Shown here: one piece after another, positions 26,242 to 33,889 of the stretch | How positions within the stretch are numbered: the first letter of the stretch is position 1 | Layout of the letters: the number at the start of each line of letters is the position of its first letter | Source of the DNA: Gammaproteobacteria bacterium | GTDB taxonomy: Bacteria > Pseudomonadota > Gammaproteobacteria > Pseudomonadales > Azotimanducaceae | Assembly (NCBI GenBank): GCA_026706385.1 | Contig: JAPOYV010000082.1 | Coordinates: 1-62,639, forward strand | DNA: 62,639 nt | Reading direction: 5' to 3' | Position numbers and translations under genes: made by a program | Notes under the pieces: model-generated | The model's database searches: none | The model's input: the letters and a program-made list of their open reading frames with translations, nothing else | What the model was told of the DNA's origin: nothing

Positions 26242-26273
26242 TACGCGCCGCCCGCGCGTCGGGCGCCCCTTTC

Positions 26274-26349
26274 GGCCAGGTAGCTCAGTCGGTAGAGCAG
26301 TGGACTGAAAATCCACGTGTCGGCAGTTCGATTCTGCCCCTGGCCACCA
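26274..26349 (+). tRNA. tRNA-Phe (anticodon GAA)
   Basis: 76 nt with encoded CCA. Acceptor stem GGCCAGG/CCTGGCC, D arm GCTCAGTCGGTAGAGC, anticodon stem GTGGA/TCCAC around loop CTGAAAA giving anticodon GAA, T arm GGCAG-TTCGATT-CTGCC. All arms pair. I found no duplicated 3' end downstream that would mark an integration site. Confidence 0.97.
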
Positions 26350-26603
26350 TTCCACGTCTCGACCCGTCTCTCCGTCGCTTCGTCAGAGGCATAACTGACT
26401 GATTTGACTAGGCTGTCCCGCCGCCGGGCGCCCGGTGGTGAGCTCGGGCGGCAAGACCGCCACCGCCGAGCCGAAGGCATCCGCCGAGCCCAACGCATAC
26501 CACGCTGCTTGCAGAATCCATCGCTAGTACAATCTTCGCCATGACCGCTGTTGACGAACCGGGTTCAATACACTTCCCCGGGCCCCGGCTGTAGGTCCCA
26601 TCG

Positions 26604-27692
26604 ATGTACAGCCTGCTGATCACGTTCTTTCTGCTCGCCCTGGTTTTCTCGTTCTTCTGCTCGTTGTGGGAGGCTGTGCTGCTCAGCATCACGCCGGCCC
26701 ACGCGCGCCTGGAATTCCAGCAGGGCACCCGCGTGGGCCGCTATCTCGAGGACTTCAAGGCCAACGTGGACCGGCCGCTGGCCGCGATCCTGACGCTCAA
26801 CACCATTGCACACACCGTCGGGGCCATAGGCGTCGGTGACCAGGCGGCGACGATCTGGGCACAGGCGAATGTCTGGATCACCAGGATCGTGGTCCCGGCC
26901 AGCATGACCATCGCGATACTGGTCTTCTCGGAGATCGTGCCCAAGACGATCGGCGCGCTGTACTGGCAGTACTTCGTCACGTTCACCGCGCACTCGCTGC
27001 GACTGCTGACGGTGGGCCTGGCGCCGTTCGTCTGGCTGAGCCAGTACATCACCCGCCAGCTCAAACGCGGTACGACCCAGCCCGTCCTGACGCGCACGGA
27101 CTTCGTGGCGATGGCCGAACTCGGTGCCCAGGAGGGCGTATTCGAGGAAGAGGAAAGCGAGATGATCGGCCACCTGATCCGCTTCAAGGCGATTCAGGCC
27201 GGGGACGTGATGACCCCCCGCACGGTCGTCGAGGTGGCAGCGGAAGACGACAGCATTGCCGAGTACTACAAGGAGGCGACAAGCCTGCCGTTCTCGCGGA
27301 TACCGGTCTACGGCGAATCCAAGGACCACATCACGGGCTACGTCTTGCGAACGGAACTGCTCCTTGCCCTGCTGGAGGGACGTGCCGACCAGAAGATCGC
27401 CACGTTGCGCCGCGAGATCGTGGCCGTGGACGAGTCGTACGCCATCACGGACCTGTTGACCGCCCTGCGCGCGCGCCAGGAGCACTTGGCGGTGGTGCTC
27501 GACGAGTTTGGCGGCATGGCCGGAATCGTGTCCATGGAGGACGTCATCGAGACCCTGGTGGGCTTCGAGATCGTCGATGAAACGGACGCGACGACGGATA
27601 TGCGGGAGTTGGCCCGGCGCCACCGCGTTCAGCGCGCCAAGGCACTCGGTGCGCTGGAAGGACCGGTTGATCCGGTCGACGAGGACGCGTAG
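26604..27692 (+). CDS. CNNM-domain transporter-like protein with CBS pair (CorC/hemolysin-related)
   Basis: 362 residues. The N-terminal CNNM domain has about four hydrophobic segments (SLLITFFLLALVFSFFCSLW, WITRIVVPASMTIAILVFSE with EIVPKTIGA), followed by a CBS pair with DVMTPRTVVEV, FSRIPVYGESKDHITGYV and LDEFGGMAGIVSMEDVIE. Such proteins are linked to Mg/Co efflux. The usual C-terminal CorC_HlyC domain is missing. The last codons, stop and spacer are part of a 35-bp perfect tandem duplication. Confidence 0.87.
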   Translation: MYSLLITFFLLALVFSFFCSLWEAVLLSITPAHARLEFQQGTRVGRYLEDFKANVDRPLAAILTLNTIAHTVGAIGVGDQAATIWAQANVWITRIVVPASMTIAILVFSEIVPKTIGALYWQYFVTFTAHSLRLLTVGLAPFVWLSQYITRQLKRGTTQPVLTRTDFVAMAELGAQEGVFEEEESEMIGHLIRFKAIQAGDVMTPRTVVEVAAEDDSIAEYYKEATSLPFSRIPVYGESKDHITGYVLRTELLLALLEGRADQKIATLRREIVAVDESYAITDLLTALRARQEHLAVVLDEFGGMAGIVSMEDVIETLVGFEIVDETDATTDMRELARRHRVQRAKALGALEGPVDPVDEDA

Positions 27693-27734
27693 CGGAAGGG
27701 GTTGATCCGGTCGACGAGGACGCGTAGCGGAAGG
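27665..27734 (+). repeat. Perfect 35-bp tandem direct repeat spanning a stop codon
   Basis: The 35 bases 27665-27699 (starting GGTTGATCCGGTCGACGAGG, ending GCGGAAGG) are repeated without change at 27700-27734. The first copy encodes the C-terminal PVDPVDEDA-stop of the CNNM protein; the second is non-coding and its GGAAGG end helps form the ribosome site of the next gene. Confidence 0.95.
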
Positions 27735-27744
27735 AGCCGTTCCT

Positions 27745-28173
27745 TTGCTCAAGAAAACTGTCGGCATCCTGTTCCTGGTGATTGGCGCCGCGGTAGCGCT
27801 GCACACGATCATCGAGCCGCTCTACCACATCTCGACGGAGTCCCAGCCCTACAGCCCGGCGTGGGACGTCCTGAATCCGTTGATGGCGCTCGCCGTCGCG
27901 TTCGGGATTGTCTATGCCGCGTTGTGCAAACGGGCGGTCGACGCCGACGCCGAGCCGGCGGTCACGCGGGCCTACCTCGCTGCCAATACGCTGTTCTACG
28001 GCTTCCTGTTCGTCGGCATCCTGTTCTTCTGGAGCTGGGCCAACTACCGGAGCCCGGGTTTCACGGCAGTGGGGGCCGACGCTGCCTCGGTGGTCTGGGG
28101 CATTGTGGATGCCCTGCTCCCGCTGCTTTGTGGGGCGATGGGCGTGGCGCTGATCAGGACACGCGCGCCCTAG
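27745..28173 (+). CDS. Membrane protein of unknown function, 142 aa
   Basis: 142 residues with four hydrophobic helices (VGILFLVIGAAVALHTII, LNPLMALAVAFGIVYAALC, LAANTLFYGFLFVGILFFWSW, VVWGIVDALLPLLCGAMGVA). No family recognised. Start is the TTG at 27745, 10 bases after GGAAGGAG, which is partly supplied by the second copy of the 35-bp repeat. Convergent with an aldo/keto reductase gene. Confidence 0.65.
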   Translation: MLKKTVGILFLVIGAAVALHTIIEPLYHISTESQPYSPAWDVLNPLMALAVAFGIVYAALCKRAVDADAEPAVTRAYLAANTLFYGFLFVGILFFWSWANYRSPGFTAVGADAASVVWGIVDALLPLLCGAMGVALIRTRAP

Positions 28174-28182
28174 GTCATTTCC

Positions 28183-29220
28183 TCAAGCCACCTGGAAGCC
28201 ATGCTGCTTGACATGGTACGGCCCGTCCATGCGTTGCGTCGTCTTGTATAGCTCGTAGCGCCCGTCGCCCGCGACATCCTTGACGCTTGCGAGCAGCGCC
28301 GCTTGGTCGGCGTCGGGCATTGGCGCGAAATCGCGCGCGGTCGCCGCGTTCTGTAGCAACTCGTCCATCGAGGTGATCCCGACCACGATGGACGACACCG
28401 GTTGGCTGAGCGCGTAGCGGATGCAGGTGTCGGCGCTGATGCCCGCTTGGCCGGTGATCACGCCGCCGCCCAAGGTCTTCATGCCGATGACGCCGGCACC
28501 CCGGTCGACGCACTGCGGCACGATCTCGGTCAGGAAGCTTCGGAACTGGGCATCCATCATGTTGATGGGCAACTGGACGGTCTCCCAGTCGAACGGCTTA
28601 TCGAGCATGGCCTGGTGGATGCGGGGGTCGCGGTGGCCGGTGAAGCCGATGTGACGGATTTTGCCGGCGGCCTTGGCGTCGATGGCCGCCTGGATGCCGT
28701 TTTGATCGAAGACCCAGTCCGGGTCGTTGTCGTAGACGATCTCGTGGAACTGCCAGAGGTCGATGTGGTCGGTCTGCAGGCGCTTGAGGCTCTCGTCGAT
28801 GCAGCGCATGGCGCCGTCGTAGTCGCGGTCGCAGCCCTTGGTCATGAGGAAGACCTTGTCGCGCTTGGCGGGCGAGGCGAGCGCCTTGCCCATGACGATC
28901 TCGCTGCCGCCGTCGTGGTAGTCCCAGGCGTTGTCGAAGAAGGTCATGCCCTCGTCGATGGCGGCATGCATGATGCGGATCGCCTCGGCCTCGTCCTGCT
29001 GGGCCGCAAAGCCGATGTGCCAGCCGCCGAGGCAAAGCACGGAGACATCTGCCCCCGTCTTGCCGAGCGCGCGCATGGGCAGTCCGCCGCCTTGGGCGTG
29101 GGCCGGTTGCGTCAGGATCGGTGCGGCGAGTGCCACCGCCGCCGCGCCCTTGACCGAGTTGCCGACGAAATCTCGCCGGGACAGTTCGCCCTCGGCGCTG
29201 CTCGCGTCTCGTTGTGCCAT
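28183..29220 (-). CDS. Tat-exported aldo/keto reductase
   Basis: 345 residues. The N-terminus has a twin-arginine leader (LSRRDFVGNSVKGAAAVALA), unusual for an NAD(P)H enzyme. The barrel follows with the AKR tetrad region: FFDNAWDYH (Asp, Tyr), VFLMTKG (Lys) and DLWQFHEIVY (His). VGITSMDELLQNA is the cofactor-side C-terminal segment. Related proteins with Tat leaders are found in environmental bacteria; their electron donor in the periplasm is unclear. Divergent from the phosphatase gene. Confidence 0.87.
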   Translation of the reverse strand: MAQRDASSAEGELSRRDFVGNSVKGAAAVALAAPILTQPAHAQGGGLPMRALGKTGADVSVLCLGGWHIGFAAQQDEAEAIRIMHAAIDEGMTFFDNAWDYHDGGSEIVMGKALASPAKRDKVFLMTKGCDRDYDGAMRCIDESLKRLQTDHIDLWQFHEIVYDNDPDWVFDQNGIQAAIDAKAAGKIRHIGFTGHRDPRIHQAMLDKPFDWETVQLPINMMDAQFRSFLTEIVPQCVDRGAGVIGMKTLGGGVITGQAGISADTCIRYALSQPVSSIVVGITSMDELLQNAATARDFAPMPDADQAALLASVKDVAGDGRYELYKTTQRMDGPYHVKQHGFQVA

Positions 29221-29287
29221 GGTTCCCCTCCACGTCGCCACGTCGCCTGCGTCTACTATAGCGGCAACGGAACATCGAGGAATGACC

Positions 29288-30058
29288 ATGCCGGACCCGC
29301 AACGGGACAATGCGGACACCATCATCCCCATGGACGGCCTGCACAACCTGCGCGCGGTTGAAGGCTACGCGACCGCCGGTGGGGGTCGGATGCGCGCCGG
29401 GAGGCTGTACCGCTCCGGCGCGTGGGAGCGGATGTCGCCGCGCGACCGGACCTGGTTCCGCGCGCACGTGCGAACGGTCCTCGACCTCCGTCACCCGGAC
29501 GAGGTCACCGCCGCAGCCCCGGCCCGGTCGGGAGAGCCTCCGGACATCGTGGTACACCGGTCCGTGTTCCGCCCCGACGTCCCCATGGCGGAGTTCGTCG
29601 CGGAACTCAACGCTGTGCGAGGCCCGGGCATCACGTCGGAACGCTACATCGACTACCTCAAGGTCGGCGCCGCGGACCGGTTCGCGCGCTGCGTGGAACT
29701 GTTGGCGGAGGAGGCGCACTACCCGGTGCTCGTCAACTGCACGGCGGGAAAGGACCGCACCGGGATTCTCGTGGCGATCGTCATGGATCTGCTCGGCGTG
29801 GACGATGCGTGCATCGGCGAGGAATACGACCGCAGCAATGCGGCCATCGACGGACTGATCGCCTATCTCAACGCCATTGGTCGAACGCTCGAGGGCGACC
29901 TCGACGAGATTCGAGCCCGCATGGCGACGCCGGCGGACCGGATTCTCGGGTTCCTCGAGGGCGTGCGCGCGGAATACGGTTCGGTTCGCGCCTTGTTGTC
30001 GCGGGAGGGGGTTGCCGATGCGACGTTCGACGCCTTGGAGCAGCGCCTCGTTGCCTAA
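29288..30058 (+). CDS. Dual-specificity / tyrosine phosphatase-like protein
   Basis: 256 residues of the PtpB-like bacterial family (protein tyrosine or phosphoinositide phosphatases). NLRAVEGYAT and LYRSGAWERMS are the usual N-terminal signatures; VLDLRHPDEV supplies the general acid region. The P-loop is N-C151-TAGKDR157-T, i.e. C-x5-R intact, but the residue before the cysteine is Asn where His is typical. ATG 29288 is better spaced from CGAGGA than ATG 29282. The stop overlaps pnuC on the other strand. Confidence 0.85.
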   Translation: MPDPQRDNADTIIPMDGLHNLRAVEGYATAGGGRMRAGRLYRSGAWERMSPRDRTWFRAHVRTVLDLRHPDEVTAAAPARSGEPPDIVVHRSVFRPDVPMAEFVAELNAVRGPGITSERYIDYLKVGAADRFARCVELLAEEAHYPVLVNCTAGKDRTGILVAIVMDLLGVDDACIGEEYDRSNAAIDGLIAYLNAIGRTLEGDLDEIRARMATPADRILGFLEGVRAEYGSVRALLSREGVADATFDALEQRLVA

Positions 30059-30645
30059 ACGCGTCTCCCCATGGACTTGAGCCAACTGATGTAGCCCCAG
30101 ACCGCCATCGGGATGTAGAGCGTGTACAGGAACGCGTACCCGTAGAGGTCCTGGGAGAAGTACAGGGCGACGGAGATCACGTTCACCACGAACCAGACCA
30201 GCCAGTTCTCGATGTACTTGCGGGCCGTCAGCCACATCGCCGCCAGGCTCATGGCGAATACGGCGTTGTCCCAGTACGGGAACGCGGCGTCGGTGTTGGT
30301 GGCGAAATACCAGCCCAGGGCAAGGGCGGCCACCATGCACAGCGCCGCCAGCAGGATCGCCGTGCCGCTGCCGACGCGGGTGACGGGCAGATCGTCGCGC
30401 TCTTCGCCGCCGAACAGCCAGTGGTACCAGCCGTACAGGTTCAAGGGCAGGAATCCGACGAGGTGCAATGCGAGGTTGGCATACAGCCTCGCCTCTAGGA
30501 GCGGGGTGATGGACACCAGCACGTAGGCGACGCCCAGCGGCCAGGCGTAGAGCTTCTCGCGAATCAGGCACAGCACCACCAAGACGCCGAGCGCGGCACC
30601 GATCCACTCGTCCACGAGGAGCCATGTGTTGACGATCGAATCCAT
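30055..30645 (-). CDS. pnuC: PnuC-type nicotinamide riboside transporter
   Basis: 196 residues with seven hydrophobic helices and the Trp-rich motifs YGWYHWLFGG and ENWLVWFVVNVISVALY that line the substrate path in PnuC. It facilitates uptake of nicotinamide riboside (or a related vitamin) with trapping by a cytosolic kinase. No riboswitch-like leader is evident in the 45 bp to manC, which is divergent. Confidence 0.88.
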   Translation of the reverse strand: MDSIVNTWLLVDEWIGAALGVLVVLCLIREKLYAWPLGVAYVLVSITPLLEARLYANLALHLVGFLPLNLYGWYHWLFGGEERDDLPVTRVGSGTAILLAALCMVAALALGWYFATNTDAAFPYWDNAVFAMSLAAMWLTARKYIENWLVWFVVNVISVALYFSQDLYGYAFLYTLYIPMAVWGYISWLKSMGRRV

Positions 30646-30690
30646 CGGGCAAGTGTAAGCGCCGTTGGCGGTGTGGCGTAACATGCCGCC

Positions 30691-32151
30691 ATGGACGACG
30701 CGGACACCCGACGGAGCAGGCTGCAGCCGGTGATCCTGGCGGGCGGGTCGGGCACCCGGCTATGGCCGTTGTCGCGGGAACTCTATCCGAAGCAGTTCCT
30801 GAAACTGAGCGGCGACAAGACCATGCTGCAGCATACGCTGGCGCGACTCGACGGGCTGCCGTGCGAACCGCCGGTGATCGTCGCCAACGAGGAGCACCGG
30901 TTCGTGGTCGCCGAGCAATGCCGCCTAGAGGGGATCGAGCCCGCGGCCATCGTGCTCGAACCGGCGCGGCGCAGTACCGCCCCGGCGGTCGCGTTGGCGG
31001 CTTTGCGAGGGATGCGAGGCGTGGCGAATCCGCTCCTTCTGGTGTTGGCCGCGGACGCCCATGTCGGCAACGAGGACGCGTTCCGAGCGGCGGTCCGCCG
31101 TGCCATGCCGTTTGCGGATGACGGGCGGCTCATGGTCTTCGGCGCGCTCCCGACGTACGCCGAGCCGGGCTACGGCTACATTCGACGAGGGGCGGCGAGC
31201 GCGGATCCCTGCGTCGCCGAGGTGGCGGCATTCACGGAGAAACCGTCGAAGACGCTTGCCGAGCAGTATGTGGCCGAGGGTGGCTACATCTGGAACTGCG
31301 GGATGTTCCTGTTTCGCGCGAGCACGTATCTCGACGAGTTGGGGACGTTTTGTCCCGACATCCTTAAGGCGTGCACCGCCGCCGTGGCGGCCGAAACCCA
31401 GGATCTTGGGTTCGTTCGGCCGGGGAGGGCATTCCTCGACTGCCCGGCGGACTCGGTGGACTACGCGGTCATGGAGCGGACCGGCAAGGCCATGGTGGTC
31501 GCCACCGACATGGGCTGGGCCGATATCGGCTCCTGGGATGCGCTCGCGGCGGTCGCGCCCCGGGACGATGCGGGCAACGCCGTGCGCGGCGACGTGATCG
31601 CCCTGGATACGCACAACTCGGTCCTCCTGTCGAGCGACCGCTTGGTTGCCGCTTTGGGATTGAAGGACGTCGTGCTGGTGGAGACCCCGGACGCGATCCT
31701 GGCTGCCGATCGAACGAGGGCGCAGGACGTGAAAGCGCTCGTCGATGCCATGGACGCCGGCTCTCGTACGGAACATCGGCTACACACCACGGCGTATCGA
31801 CCGTGGGGTCACGCGGAGACCATCAAGGGCGGCAACGGTTTCCTGGTCAAGCGGATCACTGTGTCGCCGGGCGAGTCGCTGTCGTTGCAGTTGCACCGGC
31901 ACCGGGCTGAACACTGGGTTGTGGTCCGCGGGCAGGCTGAGGTGACGCGTGGCGACGAGCGGTTCACCTTGCGCCCGGACGAGTCGACCTACATTCCCGT
32001 CGGTATCCGGCATCGTCTCGGCAACCCGGGACCGGAGCCGCTCGTGGTCATCGAGGTGCAAGTCGGCGAGACGTTGTCGGAGGACGACATCGTGCGTTTC
32101 GACGACCGCTACGGCCGCGCAAAGCGGGACGGGCACGGCGGAGCCGAGTAG
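30691..32151 (+). CDS. manC: Bifunctional mannose-1-phosphate guanylyltransferase / mannose-6-phosphate isomerase
   Basis: 486 residues, the normal size for type II PMI-GMP enzymes (AlgA/XanB/ManC). N-terminal nucleotidyltransferase with VILAGGSGTRLWPLSRELYP and EKPSKTLAEQYV; C-terminal cupin isomerase with RPWGHAETIKGG, SLQLHRHRAEHWVVV and YIPVGIRHRLGNPG. Makes GDP-mannose for polysaccharides. No polysaccharide genes are nearby. Followed by a PhyH gene after 37 bp. Confidence 0.93.
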   Translation: MDDADTRRSRLQPVILAGGSGTRLWPLSRELYPKQFLKLSGDKTMLQHTLARLDGLPCEPPVIVANEEHRFVVAEQCRLEGIEPAAIVLEPARRSTAPAVALAALRGMRGVANPLLLVLAADAHVGNEDAFRAAVRRAMPFADDGRLMVFGALPTYAEPGYGYIRRGAASADPCVAEVAAFTEKPSKTLAEQYVAEGGYIWNCGMFLFRASTYLDELGTFCPDILKACTAAVAAETQDLGFVRPGRAFLDCPADSVDYAVMERTGKAMVVATDMGWADIGSWDALAAVAPRDDAGNAVRGDVIALDTHNSVLLSSDRLVAALGLKDVVLVETPDAILAADRTRAQDVKALVDAMDAGSRTEHRLHTTAYRPWGHAETIKGGNGFLVKRITVSPGESLSLQLHRHRAEHWVVVRGQAEVTRGDERFTLRPDESTYIPVGIRHRLGNPGPEPLVVIEVQVGETLSEDDIVRFDDRYGRAKRDGHGGAE

Positions 32152-32188
32152 CCGCTGTGATAGGGTGGTTTCCCAGCAAGGGGCAGCC

Positions 32189-33121
32189 ATGACAGATCAT
32201 CTCCCAGAACCGACCACGGACCTCGCAGATGCCAAGCGGGACATCGACGCCTGGGGCTACTGCATGCTCAAGGATGCGCTTGACCCCGGACAGCTCGCCG
32301 CCCTGCGGGCGCGCCTCAGCGAACAGCTCGAGGCGGAACGGCAGCGCGGGCTCACCCGTCGATACCCGGATGGCAAGCAGCTTGTCGTATTCCTGCTCAA
32401 CAAGGGACAGGTGTTCCGCGACATGATCTTCCATCCGGGCCTGCATGCCGTGGTCGAGCATGTCCTCGGCAAGGAGTACCTCCTGAGTTCCTACCATGCG
32501 CATTTCGCGCACTCGGGCAGCAGAACGGCATTCCACACCGACCAATTCTGGATGCCGCCGCCGACGAACGAAGCCAAGGAAACACGGCTGAAGCCGGGCT
32601 CGGTGACCCGCGCGGGCAACCGGGGCCACCACGTCGGCGGGCATGCCACCATGCAGCCGAAAACCATCGCGCCGGCGGTTGTCTGCAACGCCATGTGGAT
32701 GCTCACCGATTTCACGGCCGAGAACGGTGCCACCTTGCTCGTCCCTGGCAGCCATCTCAGTGGACGACAGCCCGACCATGACCTCGACGGCGACGCGCCT
32801 TGGATCCCGGCGATCGGCACCGCCGGCACCGTGGCGATCTTCGAGGGTCGGACGTGGCATTCGACGGGGGAGAACCGGACGGGGGAACCGCGCATCGGTC
32901 TCACGACCAATTTCTGCGCGCCGCAGTTCCGCCAGCAGGAGAACTACCTGCTCGGCACCCGCCCGGAAGTGCTTGAGGCGGCGTCGCCGGAGTTGCTGAA
33001 GCTTATCGGCTTCAAGCCCTGGCAAGGCTACGGCGGCTACGAGAACGGCGCCGAATGGAACAAGCGCGGCGTCTACGCGCTTGGCGAACTGGTGCCGGAA
33101 AAGGGAGCGGGCCATGAATGA
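32189..33121 (+). CDS. PhyH-family dioxygenase coupled to an SDR
   Basis: 310 residues. Metal triad H116-x-D118 (TAFHTDQFW) and H224 (RTWHSTGENR), with ENGATLLVPGSH between and EPRIGLTTN after, whose Arg is the likely 2-oxoglutarate ligand. ATG 32189 follows AAGGGGCAGCC. The stop overlaps the SDR start by eight bases, so a hydroxylation followed by alcohol oxidation in one pathway is a reasonable inference. Third of five PhyH genes in the window. Confidence 0.9.
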   Translation: MTDHLPEPTTDLADAKRDIDAWGYCMLKDALDPGQLAALRARLSEQLEAERQRGLTRRYPDGKQLVVFLLNKGQVFRDMIFHPGLHAVVEHVLGKEYLLSSYHAHFAHSGSRTAFHTDQFWMPPPTNEAKETRLKPGSVTRAGNRGHHVGGHATMQPKTIAPAVVCNAMWMLTDFTAENGATLLVPGSHLSGRQPDHDLDGDAPWIPAIGTAGTVAIFEGRTWHSTGENRTGEPRIGLTTNFCAPQFRQQENYLLGTRPEVLEAASPELLKLIGFKPWQGYGGYENGAEWNKRGVYALGELVPEKGAGHE

Positions 33122-33884
33122 ACTGAACGGCAGGATCGCCGTGGTGACCGGTGCCAGCCGCGGCATCGGCGAGGCAAGCGCCCGCGCCCTAGACGCGGCC
33201 GGTGCGCGGGTCGTGCTGACCGGCCGCACCGTCGCGGACCTCGAGCGCGTGGCGGCGGAACTGACGCACGTGCCGATCGTCCTGGCGGCGGACCTGGCAC
33301 CACCCGGAGCGGGTACCGAGTTGGCGAACCGCATTCTTGCGGCGGTGGGCGGCGTCGACATCCTGGTCAACAACGCGGGCATCCCGATGCGCCGCAAGCC
33401 GGACGAACTCTCCGAAGAGGATTTCGATCTCGTTTTCTCGATCAACGTTCGCTCGCTCCTGATGCTGACCCTCGGTCTCGGCCCGAGCATGGCCGAACGC
33501 GGCGGGGGTTCGGTGATCAACATCTCGTCCATCGCGAGCCTGCGCGGTCCGCTGGGGCGGGTGGCCTATGCGGGCACGAAGGGAGCCGTCGATGCGATGA
33601 CGCGTGCGCTAGCGGCCGATTGGGGCGCGCACGGGATTCGCGTCAACGCCATCTGCCCGGGGCTTATCGCGACGGCGATCTGGGAGGGTGACCGGCAGAA
33701 CATCCCCGGTTTGATCGAGCGACTCGAAGACGGGATCGCCCTCAAACGCTGGGGATACGGCGACGACGTGGCCGACGTGGTGCTGTTCTTCGCGAGCGAT
33801 GCGTCGCGCTACGTCACCGGCGAAGTCGTGGCCGTGGACGGCGGCATGGCGCGGGTGGGCGCAGCGCCGCGGCGCAGGGATTGA
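33114..33884 (+). CDS. Short-chain dehydrogenase/reductase
   Basis: 256 residues, classical SDR: cofactor loop VTGASRGIGEA, LVNNAG, catalytic serine in INISSIAS, Y-x3-K in YAGTKGAV, and the C-terminal YVTGEVVAVDGGMA. The residue after the second strand (TGRT) favours NADP(H), though this is weak. The start lies inside the end of the PhyH gene. Convergent with the TonB receptor gene. Confidence 0.92.
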   Translation: MNELNGRIAVVTGASRGIGEASARALDAAGARVVLTGRTVADLERVAAELTHVPIVLAADLAPPGAGTELANRILAAVGGVDILVNNAGIPMRRKPDELSEEDFDLVFSINVRSLLMLTLGLGPSMAERGGGSVINISSIASLRGPLGRVAYAGTKGAVDAMTRALAADWGAHGIRVNAICPGLIATAIWEGDRQNIPGLIERLEDGIALKRWGYGDDVADVVLFFASDASRYVTGEVVAVDGGMARVGAAPRRRD

Positions 33885-33889
33885 GTCGC

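Noticed and set aside
26274-26349. tRNA-Phe as an integration site of a genomic island
   Set aside because: No integrase nearby and no repeated tRNA 3' end seen downstream.
27665-27734. CRISPR repeat
   Set aside because: Only two directly adjacent copies, no spacers and no cas genes.
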